Below are positions 36,464-45,103 of a stretch of 45,103 nucleotides of DNA, piece after piece (the first letter of the stretch is position 1; each line of letters starts with the position of its first letter). The position numbers were made by a program, and so were the translations under genes. The DNA comes from Gammaproteobacteria bacterium. GTDB lineage: Bacteria > Pseudomonadota > Gammaproteobacteria > Nevskiales > Nevskiaceae. A model generated the notes under the pieces. It saw nothing but the letters and a program-made list of their open reading frames with translations. It searched no databases and was not told where the DNA came from. The stretch lies in NCBI GenBank assembly GCA_028871525.1, contig JAGWMX010000011.1:1-45103 (forward strand), in the 5' to 3' direction.

Positions 36464-38563
36464 TCAGCCGGGAAGCTGAGACAGGTCCGCCACCTCGCGG
36501 CATAGCGTGTCGAGACGCGCCAGCAGTGCCAGCCGGTTGGCGCGTAGCACCGGGTCGTCGGCCATCACCATGACACCGTCGAAGAAGGCGTCGACCGGCG
36601 CCTTCAGCGCTGCCAGGCGCTCCAGCATCGCGTTGTAGTCGGCGCGGGCGCGCAGCGAGGCCAGATCGGCCTCGGCCGCCTCGATCGCCCGGGCCAGCGC
36701 CTGCTCGGCCGAGTGCTCCAGCCGTGCGGCAACCAGTTCGGCATGCGGGTGTCCGCCGGCCTGGCGCAGGATGTTGCGGGCGCGCTTGTCGGCCGCCGCC
36801 AGACTCGACGCCGAGGCACTGCCGGCGAAACGCCGCAGCGCCTGCAGCCGGCGCTCGAAATCCAGCGGCCGGGTGGCGCCGCTGGCGCGCACCGCTTCGA
36901 ACTGCTCGGCCGTTGCGCCGCGATCCAGGCAGTAGCCGCGCAGGCGTTCGAGGACAAATTCCCACAGCGCTTCCCGTGTCACTTCGCTCCGGTCACCGGC
37001 TGGCTGCGCATGCAACGCCGTACCCAGCAAGGCGTGCAAATTCAGATCCAGCTCGCCTTCAATGCAGATCCGCAGGATGCCCAACGCTGCACGGCGCAGC
37101 GCGAACGGATCCTTGCCGGCGGTCGGTTTCTGGCCGATGGCGAAGATACCGGCTAGCGTGTCGAGCTTGTCGGCCAGCGCAACAATACGTCCGGTCAAAG
37201 TCGACGGAACCGGGCTGCCCGCTTGCGTTGGCCGATAGTGTTCGGCTACCGCTTTGGCAACACTTTCCCGCTCACCGTCGGCCAGCGCGTAATAGCCACC
37301 TATGGTTCCCTGGAGTTCAGGGAACTCATAAACAACCTTGGTCGCGAGGTCGCATTTACAAAGAGTCACGGCGACGCGAACGTCAGCGCTAATTTCCGGC
37401 GCAGTTTTAAGACGCTGTGCGACGTAAATCGCGATAGTGTCAATTCGAACGACTTTATCGAAGACAGTACCCAGATCCTTCTGGAAGGTTGTGGCTTGGA
37501 GCTTCGACAGATTCGCTTCGAGACGCGATTTGCGATCCTGCTCCCAGAAAAAAAGCGCATCGACCAGCCGCGGACGCACCACGCGCTCGTTGCCGGCGAT
37601 CACCTGCGCGACGTCCTTGGATTCGATGTTGGCGACGGTGATGAAGGCCGGTTTCAGGTAGCCGCTCTCGGAGTTGATCTGGCCATCGACGCTCAGTTGA
37701 TCCGAGAACACCGCGAAATAACGCTGGTTGGTCTCGACGGTGGCGACCACCACTTCCGGCGGCAACCGCAGAAAGCGTTCCTCGATACAACCGGAGATCA
37801 CCACCGGCCATTCGACCAGGGCCGTAACCTCGTCGAGGAGATCGTCAGTGATGCGGGCACGGCCGCCGAGTCGCGCGGCCTCGGCCTCGACGCCGCTGCG
37901 AATCGCCGCGCGCCGCCCTGCGAAATCGGCCCAGACCTTGGCGCCCCGCAGCGCGGCCTCGTAGTCGGCCGGCGATTTCAAGCTGATGGCCTTCGGCGCG
38001 TGAAACCGATGGCCGTAGGTTTTGCGGCCCGAAATCAGGCCGAAGCGCTCAATCGGCACCAGCGTGCCGCCGAACAGCGCCACGATCCACTGTACCGGAC
38101 GCACGAAGGTCTCGTCGCCGTCACCCCAGCGCATGCGCTTGGGCACCAGCATGTCCATGCGCTTGAGTGCATCCTCGAACAGTGCCGGGATCAGCCTGGC
38201 GGTGCGTTCACCCTTGCGCCTGGCGCGGAACACCAGATGCCCGCACTCGCGCTTGAGGGCCTGGGGTCCTACGCCGCAGGCACGAGCGAAGCCCAGCGCC
38301 GCCGGTGTCGGCCGGCCGTCGTTGAACGCCGCCGCCAGGGACGGGCCCTTGCGCTCGATGAGCTGCGCCGGCTGCCGTTCGGCGACCTCGGCGACCCGCA
38401 CCGCGATGCGCCGCGGCGTGGCGAACACGCGCGCGGCGCCGCAGGCCACGCCCTTGGCGCCCAGCCCGCCGACGATGCCCTCGGCCAACGCCGCGGCCAA
38501 CGGCTGCACGTAGCGCGCCGGCAGGTCCTCGCAGCCGATCTCGACCAGCAGTTCGCGTGTCAT
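36464..38563 (-). CDS. glyS: Glycyl-tRNA synthetase beta subunit
   Basis: 699 residues, the family's usual length. It opens MTRELLVEIGCEDLPARYVQPLA. Later motifs are FVRPVQWIVALFGGTLVP, KPAFITVANIESKD, RVVRPRLVDALFFWEQDRK and GYYALADGERESVAKAVAEHY, ending with an anticodon-binding-like helical domain. It forms an alpha2-beta2 enzyme with GlyQ, whose gene ends ten bases upstream. A segment around 37270-37560 uses codons unlike the rest (ATA, CTT, ACT, CCT, TGT), while the protein stays conserved. Confidence 0.96.
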   Translation of the reverse strand: MTRELLVEIGCEDLPARYVQPLAAALAEGIVGGLGAKGVACGAARVFATPRRIAVRVAEVAERQPAQLIERKGPSLAAAFNDGRPTPAALGFARACGVGPQALKRECGHLVFRARRKGERTARLIPALFEDALKRMDMLVPKRMRWGDGDETFVRPVQWIVALFGGTLVPIERFGLISGRKTYGHRFHAPKAISLKSPADYEAALRGAKVWADFAGRRAAIRSGVEAEAARLGGRARITDDLLDEVTALVEWPVVISGCIEERFLRLPPEVVVATVETNQRYFAVFSDQLSVDGQINSESGYLKPAFITVANIESKDVAQVIAGNERVVRPRLVDALFFWEQDRKSRLEANLSKLQATTFQKDLGTVFDKVVRIDTIAIYVAQRLKTAPEISADVRVAVTLCKCDLATKVVYEFPELQGTIGGYYALADGERESVAKAVAEHYRPTQAGSPVPSTLTGRIVALADKLDTLAGIFAIGQKPTAGKDPFALRRAALGILRICIEGELDLNLHALLGTALHAQPAGDRSEVTREALWEFVLERLRGYCLDRGATAEQFEAVRASGATRPLDFERRLQALRRFAGSASASSLAAADKRARNILRQAGGHPHAELVAARLEHSAEQALARAIEAAEADLASLRARADYNAMLERLAALKAPVDAFFDGVMVMADDPVLRANRLALLARLDTLCREVADLSQLPG

Positions 38564-38572
38564 CGGCAGGCC

Positions 38573-39484
38573 TCAGGCAGCGCGGGCGGCAGCGGAAAGC
38601 ATCGGAAAGCCAAGCTTTTCACGTGCGGCGTAATACGTCTCGGCAACGCGCTTAGCCAGCGCCCGCACGCGCAGGATGTAGGCCTGCCGCTCGGTCACCG
38701 AGATGGCGCCGCGCGCGTCGAGCAGGTTGAAGCTGTGGCTGGCCTGCAGCACCCGCTCGTAGGCCGGCAGCGGCAGGCCCGCCTCGATCAGGTGCAGGCA
38801 CTCGCGCTCGGCCACGGCGAAGCGCTCGAACAGCGCCGCGGTGTCGGCGTGCTCGAAGTTATAGGCGCTTTGCTCGACCTCGTTCTGGTGGTAGACGTCG
38901 CCGTAGGTGACGACGCGGCCGCCGCCCTCCTTCGAACCATGTCTCGACCACACCAAATCGTAGACGCTTTCCACCCCCTGCACGTACATCGCCAGGCGCT
39001 CCAGGCCATAGCTGATCTCGCCGGACACCGGCCGGCATTCGCGCCCGCCGACCTGCTGGAAGTAGGTGAACTGGGTCACCTCCATGCCGTTGAGCCACAC
39101 TTCCCAGCCGAGACCCCAGGCGCCCAGCGTCGGCGACTCCCAATTGTCCTCGACAAAGCGGATGTCGTGGACCAGCGGGTCGAAGCCCAGCATCTTCAAC
39201 GAACCCAGATACAGCGCCTGAAGGTCCGGCGGGCTGGGCTTCATCAGCACCTGGAACTGGTAATAATGCTGCAGCCGGTTGGGGTTGTTGCCGTAGCGGC
39301 CGTCGGCGGGACGGCGACTGGGCTGCACGTAGGCCGCGTTCCACGGCTCGGGCCCCAATGCGCGCAGGAACGTCGCCCAATGGAAGGTGCCGGCGCCGAC
39401 TTCCATGTCCAGCGGCTGCAGAATCACGCAGCCCCGACGGGCCCAATAGCTCTGCAACTTCAGGATCAGTTCCTGGAAGGTCAT
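38573..39484 (-). CDS. glyQ: Glycyl-tRNA synthetase alpha subunit
   Basis: 303 residues from ATG 39484. The catalytic subunit opens [24 protein letters not shown] and continues with [55 protein letters not shown] and [20 protein letters not shown]. An upstream in-frame ATG at 39529 would add 15 residues not seen in the family. It is the first gene of the glyQ-glyS-gmhB operon. Confidence 0.96.
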   Translation of the reverse strand: MTFQELILKLQSYWARRGCVILQPLDMEVGAGTFHWATFLRALGPEPWNAAYVQPSRRPADGRYGNNPNRLQHYYQFQVLMKPSPPDLQALYLGSLKMLGFDPLVHDIRFVEDNWESPTLGAWGLGWEVWLNGMEVTQFTYFQQVGGRECRPVSGEISYGLERLAMYVQGVESVYDLVWSRHGSKEGGGRVVTYGDVYHQNEVEQSAYNFEHADTAALFERFAVAERECLHLIEAGLPLPAYERVLQASHSFNLLDARGAISVTERQAYILRVRALAKRVAETYYAAREKLGFPMLSAAARAA

Positions 39485-39666
39485 CGGGCGGATTTCTGCA
39501 TGGCGCGATACCGCGCCGTCGGCCGGCATGAGCGGCGCAGTATAGCCAAGCCGGCTTGCATGTCGCGCCGGGGCTGCTAACCTAAAAGCACGGGTGACGC
39601 GGAGTATGCCCCGGCGGGCTCCTCGTCAACTCGTGCATAGCGAGCCAATAACAGGGAGGAAAACCG

Positions 39667-39921
39667 ATGATGAAACGGCTACTCGCAGCTTGTGCCTTGT
39701 CTGCGCTTGCGATCGGGACTGCGCACGCGGTGGATCGGACACCGGCCAGGACGCCGCCGCAGCAGCAGCAGCAGCAGCGCATGACCGACTGCAATCACAA
39801 GGCCAAGAGCGACGGCTTGAAAGGCGATGCGCGCAAGGCGTTCATGAAGAAATGCCTGAGCAAGGCCGGCCATGCCGCGGCGATGGGCGAAGGCGGCCGC
39901 GGCGACGGCTCGTCGCACTGA
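39667..39921 (+). CDS. PsiF-repeat small exported protein
   Basis: 84 residues with a signal peptide (cleavage near AHA-VDR). A run of six Gln is encoded by six CAG codons (39770-39787). It is followed by one PsiF-type repeat: MTDCNHKAKSDGLKGDARKAFMKKCLSK, with two Cys likely disulfide-linked. PsiF-type proteins are associated with phosphate starvation in enterobacteria; the role is unknown. GGGAGG lies seven to eight bases upstream of ATG. A strong terminator follows at 39974. Confidence 0.82.
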   Translation: MMKRLLAACALSALAIGTAHAVDRTPARTPPQQQQQQRMTDCNHKAKSDGLKGDARKAFMKKCLSKAGHAAAMGEGGRGDGSSH

Positions 39922-39973
39922 CGTCCGACAAGCGGCAAGGCGGTGCCAGCCTCGCCGGTCGGCGCCTGTATCG

Positions 39974-40000
39974 GGCCGCCCTCGTCGAGGGCGGCCTTTT
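39974..40000 (+). terminator. Rho-independent terminator
   Basis: GGCCGCCCTC, loop GTC, GAGGGCGGCC, directly followed by TTTT. It ends the psiF-like transcript and insulates the glnA promoter. Confidence 0.85.
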
Positions 40001-40033
40001 CCGGTTCACGCCCGCTGATCCCGCGCGGCCTTA

Positions 40034-40049
40034 TGGCACGCTTAGTGCT
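40034..40049 (+). promoter_or_regulatory. Sigma-54 promoter of glnA
   Basis: TGGCAC, five bases, GTGCT matches the -24/-12 consensus TGGCAC-N5-TTGCA, with GG at -24 and GC at -12 in exact spacing. Transcription would start near 40060, leaving a leader of about 50 nt before glnA. With ntrB-ntrC downstream this is the expected NtrC-activated glnA promoter. No clear NtrC-binding palindrome was found in the 110 bp upstream. Confidence 0.75.
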
Positions 40050-40108
40050 TCCAGGCGGCGTATCGCCAGAGTACCGGCGCGTCACCGATAACTCCAGGAG
40101 GCCATGCG

Positions 40109-41518
40109 ATGTCGGGCAAAGAGGTTTTGAAGCTGATCGAGGAAAAAAGCGTCAAGTACGTCGATTTCCGCTTCTGTGACACCCGCGGCAAGGAGCAACA
40201 CGTCACCGTGCCGGCGTCCACCGTCGACGAGTCGCTGTTCACCGATGGCAAGATGTTTGACGGCAGCTCGATCGCCGGCTGGAAAGGCATCAACGAATCG
40301 GACATGATCCTGATGCCGGTGGCGGAGTCGGCGATCATCGATCCGTTCTTCGAGGAGATGACGCTGGTGCTGCGCTGCGACGTCGTCGAGCCGTCGACGA
40401 TGCAGGGCTACGGCCGCGACCCGCGCTCGCTGGGCAAGCGCGCCGAGGCCTATCTTCAATCCACGGGCATCGCCGACGCAGCCTACTTCGGTCCGGAGAA
40501 CGAATTCTTCATCTTCGACTCGGTGCGCTGGGACGACGGCCCGTGGGGCTCCTATGTGCATATCGAATCCGAAGAAGCAGCCTGGAACACCGGCAAGGCA
40601 TACGAGGACGGCAACACCGGCCACCGGCCGGGCATCAAGGGTGGCTATTTCCCGGTGCCGCCGGTGGACGCGCTGCAGGACATCCGTTCGGCAATGTGCA
40701 CGACGCTGGCGGAAGTCGGCATCGAGTGCGAAGTACACCACCACGAGGTCGCCACCGCCGGTCAATGCGAAATCGGCGTCAAATTCAACTCGCTGACCCG
40801 CAAGGCCGACGAAGTGCTGCTGTTCAAGTACGTGGTGCAAAACGTCGCCCACAGCTTCGGCAAGACCGCCACCTTCATGCCCAAGCCGATCGTCGGCGAC
40901 AACGGCACCGGCATGCACGTGCACCAGTCGCTGTCGAAGGCCGGCAAAAACCTGTTTTCCGGCGACGGCTACGGCGGTCTGTCCGAGCTGGCGCTGTACT
41001 ACATCGGCGGCATTCTCAAGCATGCGCGCGCGATCAATGCGTTCACCAACGCCACCACCAATTCCTACAAACGCCTGGTGCCCGGTTTCGAAGCGCCGGT
41101 GATGCTGGCGTACTCGGCCCGCAACCGCTCGGCGTCGGTGCGCATTCCGTGGGTGTCCAGCCCCAAGGCACGGCGCATCGAGGTGCGCTTCCCGGACGGC
41201 GCCGCCAATCCGTATTTCGCCTTCGCGGCGATGATGATGGCCGGCCTCGACGGCATCCAGAACAAGCTTCATCCCGGCGAGGCGATCGACAAAGACCTCT
41301 ACCACCTGCCGCCGGAAGAGGACAAGGTGATCCCGCGCGTCTGCTGGTCGCTGGACATGGCGCTGGAGCACCTGGACAAGGATCGCGAGTTCCTGAAGAA
41401 AGGCGACGTGTTCAGCGACGATCTGATCGACGCCTACATCGAACTGAAGCTGCAGGAAGTGACCCGCTTCCGCATGACCACGCATCCGATCGAATTCGAC
41501 ATGTACTACTCGTTGTGA
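40109..41518 (+). CDS. glnA: Glutamine synthetase type I
   Basis: 469 residues. It makes glutamine from glutamate, ammonia and ATP. Motifs are [29 protein letters not shown], the ATP-site [25 protein letters not shown] and the adenylylation loop [12 protein letters not shown], whose Tyr is the GlnE target. AGGAGG is well placed. It is transcribed from a sigma-54 promoter and followed by a strong terminator, so it is separated from ntrBC. Confidence 0.97.
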   Translation: MSGKEVLKLIEEKSVKYVDFRFCDTRGKEQHVTVPASTVDESLFTDGKMFDGSSIAGWKGINESDMILMPVAESAIIDPFFEEMTLVLRCDVVEPSTMQGYGRDPRSLGKRAEAYLQSTGIADAAYFGPENEFFIFDSVRWDDGPWGSYVHIESEEAAWNTGKAYEDGNTGHRPGIKGGYFPVPPVDALQDIRSAMCTTLAEVGIECEVHHHEVATAGQCEIGVKFNSLTRKADEVLLFKYVVQNVAHSFGKTATFMPKPIVGDNGTGMHVHQSLSKAGKNLFSGDGYGGLSELALYYIGGILKHARAINAFTNATTNSYKRLVPGFEAPVMLAYSARNRSASVRIPWVSSPKARRIEVRFPDGAANPYFAFAAMMMAGLDGIQNKLHPGEAIDKDLYHLPPEEDKVIPRVCWSLDMALEHLDKDREFLKKGDVFSDDLIDAYIELKLQEVTRFRMTTHPIEFDMYYSL

Positions 41519-41568
41519 CGCGACACGCCGCTACGGACGTCTGAGCGGGTTCGGCGCCCCGCCTGGTT

Positions 41569-41600
41569 CCGCCCCTGCGCAGGAGGGGCGGATGTTTTTT
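41569..41600 (+). terminator. Rho-independent terminator of glnA
   Basis: CCGCCCCT (41569-41576) pairs with AGGGGCGG (41584-41591) across a seven-base loop and is followed by ATG then TTTTTT (41595-41600). It lies about 50 bases after the glnA stop. Stretch 41601-41846 shows no gene. Confidence 0.85.
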
Positions 41601-41846
41601 GCAGCCGCGCACGCCGGCGACAGACCATCCGCAGAGTCGGCGTACGTTTGCCGCGATCAACCGCCGCGGCGGACTCGACCGACCACGGTGCGGCGCCGGC
41701 ACGGTGAACGCGGCCCCGGCACGGGCTCGATTGCACCCGCAACCGGGCCGCCGGCGCCGCACTCCCAGCCATCGATTTACCCGCTGGGTCAAACGTTTGC
41801 CGCGACAGGATTGCTGCAGTGCGCGGTGCCCGGTATCGTTGGCGTC

Positions 41847-42383
41847 ATGCGCGCCGTTTCCTTGTTGGTGATCGGAGTTTTCAGCCTGGCCGCCGGTGCC
41901 GGTGCCGGTGCCGATCAGATTTACCGCTGGGTCGATGCCAACGGCGTTGTGCACTACTCCGACAAACCCGCCACCCAGAATGCGAAACCGGCCACGCTGC
42001 CGCCGCTGCAGACGTTCCATGGCGGCGTCACCGAAGATCCGTTTGCCAATACCTCCGCACCGGCCAGCGCCGCCTCGACGGCCGGCAAGGTGCCGGCGCC
42101 GGTGATCACACAACCGTCTGACCAGGAAACCAACCGCGACGGGCTGGCGCGCATCGACATCGCCGTGCAGGTGGCGCTGGCGCCGGGTCAGGGTCTGATC
42201 TACACCCTCGACGGCACGCCGCAGAACAAGACGCCGACGCAGGCGATGCAGTATCAGTTGTCCGGCGTCGATCGCGGCACGCACTCCGTCGGCGTCGAAC
42301 TCACCGACGCCGACGGCAAGGTCATCGCGCGGGCCAAACCGGTGACCATCTACATGAAACCGCCGAGGATTCACCACCGGTGA
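41847..42383 (+). CDS. DUF4124 domain-containing exported protein
   Basis: 178 residues with a signal peptide (about 1-21). The DUF4124 motif QIYRWVDANGVVHYSDKP is right after the cleavage site. A Ala/Pro/Thr-rich linker leads to a C-terminal strand-rich part (YTLDGTPQNKTPTQAMQYQLSGVDRGTHSVGVELTDADGKVIARA), resembling an immunoglobulin-like module. The function is unknown. DUF4124 genes near glnA/ntrB are common in gammaproteobacteria. Confidence 0.85.
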   Translation: MRAVSLLVIGVFSLAAGAGAGADQIYRWVDANGVVHYSDKPATQNAKPATLPPLQTFHGGVTEDPFANTSAPASAASTAGKVPAPVITQPSDQETNRDGLARIDIAVQVALAPGQGLIYTLDGTPQNKTPTQAMQYQLSGVDRGTHSVGVELTDADGKVIARAKPVTIYMKPPRIHHR

Positions 42384-42396
42384 CCGCCGCGCACGC

Positions 42397-42416
42397 CGCA
42401 CGCTGGCGTGCGTTTT
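42397..42416 (+). terminator. Terminator between the DUF4124 gene and ntrB
   Basis: CGCACGC and GCGTGCG are inverted repeats around TG, followed by TTTT. The true loop would involve the central bases. It lies 14 bases before the ntrB start, so ntrB may be read through or have its own promoter. Confidence 0.6.
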
Positions 42417-42430
42417 GCTAAAACCGGCGC

Positions 42431-43498
42431 ATGAGATTCGCTCCGCAAAAGCGTCTGGCGCCGGCCGCGGTGCTGGACGGCCTGACCACGGCGGTCATTG
42501 GCTGCGACCCGCAACTGCAGGTGATCTGGCTCAACACCGCTGCGGAAAATCTGTTCGCGGTGAGCCGCAGCCAGGCACTCGGCGCGCCGCTGGCCGCCGG
42601 CGTACCGCAACTGGCCGACTGCTGCGGGCGGCTGCAGCATGCGCAGCGCGAGGCCGCCGGTTTCATCGAACGCGAGCTCCGGCTCACCCGTGGGGACAAC
42701 GAGCTGAAGATCGACCTGACGGTGACGCCGATCGCCCTCGGCGGCGGCACCGGGCTGCTGCTTGAAGCACTGGCGCTGGAGCGTACGCTGCGCATCTCGC
42801 GCGACGACCTGTTAATCGCTCAACATCAGGCCAGCCGCGAGCTGATCCGCGGCCTGGCGCACGAGATCAACAACCCGCTCGGCGGCATCCGCGGCGCGGC
42901 GCAGTTGCTGGAACGCGCTTTCCCGGATTCCGAACACCGCGAATACACGCGCGTGATCATCCGCGAGGCCGATCGGCTGCAGAACCTGGTCGGGCGTATG
43001 CTTGGACCGACCCGTGCACCTTCGATGGCGCGGCTCAACATCCACGAAGTGGTCGAACACGTGCGCAAGTTGATCGAAGCCGAGGCACCGCCCGGCGTGC
43101 ATGTCGGGCGCGACTATGACCCCAGCATCCCCGAACTCGAGGCCGATCGCGAGCAGCTGATCCAGGCGCTGCTGAACCTTGCCCGCAACGCGTTGCAGGC
43201 GGTCGGTGCAGCCGGCGAAATCCTGTTGCGCACCCGCACTCGCCGTCAGATCACGCTCGCCGGCCGCCGGCATCGGCTGGTACTGCAGGTCGATGTACAA
43301 GACGACGGCGCAGGCATCGACCCGCTGATGCTGGAAAAGGTCTTCTATCCGCTGGTGACCACGCGCGCCGACGGCAGCGGCCTGGGCCTGCCGATCGCGC
43401 AGTATCTGGTCCACGCCCACGGCGGGCTGATCGAATGCCGTTCGCGCCCCGGCTGCACCGTGTTTTCGATCCTGCTGCCGCCGCAGGCGGCGGCGTGA
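42431..43498 (+). CDS. ntrB: Nitrogen regulation sensor kinase NtrB (GlnL)
   Basis: 355 residues. A PAS domain (about 12-120) contains LQVIWLNTAAENLFAVSRSQ. The HisKA motif is LIRGLAHEINNPLGGIRGAAQLL, with the phosphorylated His near residue 142. HATPase motifs are NLARNALQAV, DDGAGIDPLM and GSGLGLPIAQYLVHAHGG. It phosphorylates or dephosphorylates NtrC in response to nitrogen status, usually with PII. No strong ribosome-binding site is seen before ATG. Confidence 0.95.
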   Translation: MRFAPQKRLAPAAVLDGLTTAVIGCDPQLQVIWLNTAAENLFAVSRSQALGAPLAAGVPQLADCCGRLQHAQREAAGFIERELRLTRGDNELKIDLTVTPIALGGGTGLLLEALALERTLRISRDDLLIAQHQASRELIRGLAHEINNPLGGIRGAAQLLERAFPDSEHREYTRVIIREADRLQNLVGRMLGPTRAPSMARLNIHEVVEHVRKLIEAEAPPGVHVGRDYDPSIPELEADREQLIQALLNLARNALQAVGAAGEILLRTRTRRQITLAGRRHRLVLQVDVQDDGAGIDPLMLEKVFYPLVTTRADGSGLGLPIAQYLVHAHGGLIECRSRPGCTVFSILLPPQAAA

Positions 43499-43538
43499 GC
43501 CGCACGCTGCGTTCGGCAGGACGCTCGCCGCCGATCGG

Positions 43539-45029
<1,491 letters not shown>

Positions 45030-45076
45030 GTGCACCGCATCGATGCGGCCGCGCCACCGCGTATTCGACGGTTGGT

Positions 45077-45100
45077 CACCGCGGCGTGAACGCCGTGGCG
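45077..45100. repeat. Inverted repeat at the window edge
   Basis: CACCGCGGCG and CGCCGTGGCG flank TGAA about 50 bases after the ntrC stop. It may be a terminator stem, but the window ends before any T-run could be seen. Confidence 0.3.
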
Positions 45101-45103
45101 GGC

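Noticed and set aside
37223-39580. Plus-strand open frame of about 785 codons
   Set aside because: It is antisense to glyS and glyQ, with shadow composition.

Overview
This 45 kb window looks like chromosome from a high-GC gammaproteobacterium. Three things point that way: the rpsU-yqeY-dnaG-rpoD macromolecular-synthesis operon divergent from tsaD, the glyQ-glyS-gmhB operon, and a glnA / DUF4124 / ntrB-ntrC nitrogen block. Together these fit the Xanthomonadales/Nevskiales/Pseudomonas side of the class. I cannot fix genus or family from the sequence alone.

Left edge (1-3300): a chromosomal integron. The integrase gene intI runs rightward (2001-3035). Upstream lie the attI/promoter region, then a low-GC cassette gene read leftward (1306-1914), then an attC-type hairpin site. 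A class C group II intron with its reverse transcriptase is inserted at the far end of that attC and runs off the window. The cassette gene product is unfamiliar to me. The rest of the array presumably lies left of base 1.

3300-16600: core genes with scattered extras. In order these are typA/bipA (minus), a decayed transglutaminase-like gene, a plus-strand envelope run (DUF4197 protein, LolA-like protein, large secreted BNR-repeat protein), a crotonase-family enzyme, pirin, a YbjQ protein coupled to a small membrane protein, purT, pyk and a glycerophosphodiester phosphodiesterase.

16600-23400: an accessory block. Six minus-strand genes for small lipoproteins, secreted proteins and membrane proteins, plus a stop-codon-separated repeat domain, face a large plus-strand gene. 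That gene fuses an OmpR/CadC-type winged helix, a Ser/Thr kinase, one membrane segment and a TPR-like C-terminus. The 300 bp between them holds two CTAACG direct repeats 11 bp apart, a plausible operator.

23400-25110: two mobile elements in tandem. A 157 bp MITE-like element and a 1536 bp IS1182-like insertion sequence are each bounded by CTAG, with the middle CTAG shared.

25200-30000: ppk1 and ppx converge (polyphosphate synthesis and breakdown). Then come two adjacent monoheme cytochromes c and a structured intergenic repeat.

30000-45103: housekeeping genes: rpoD, dnaG, yqeY and rpsU (minus); tsaD and folB (plus); gmhB, glyS and glyQ (minus); a PsiF-like protein; glnA with a sigma-54 promoter; a DUF4124 protein; and ntrB-ntrC, which would regulate that promoter. 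glyS contains a roughly 300 bp patch with atypical codon use.
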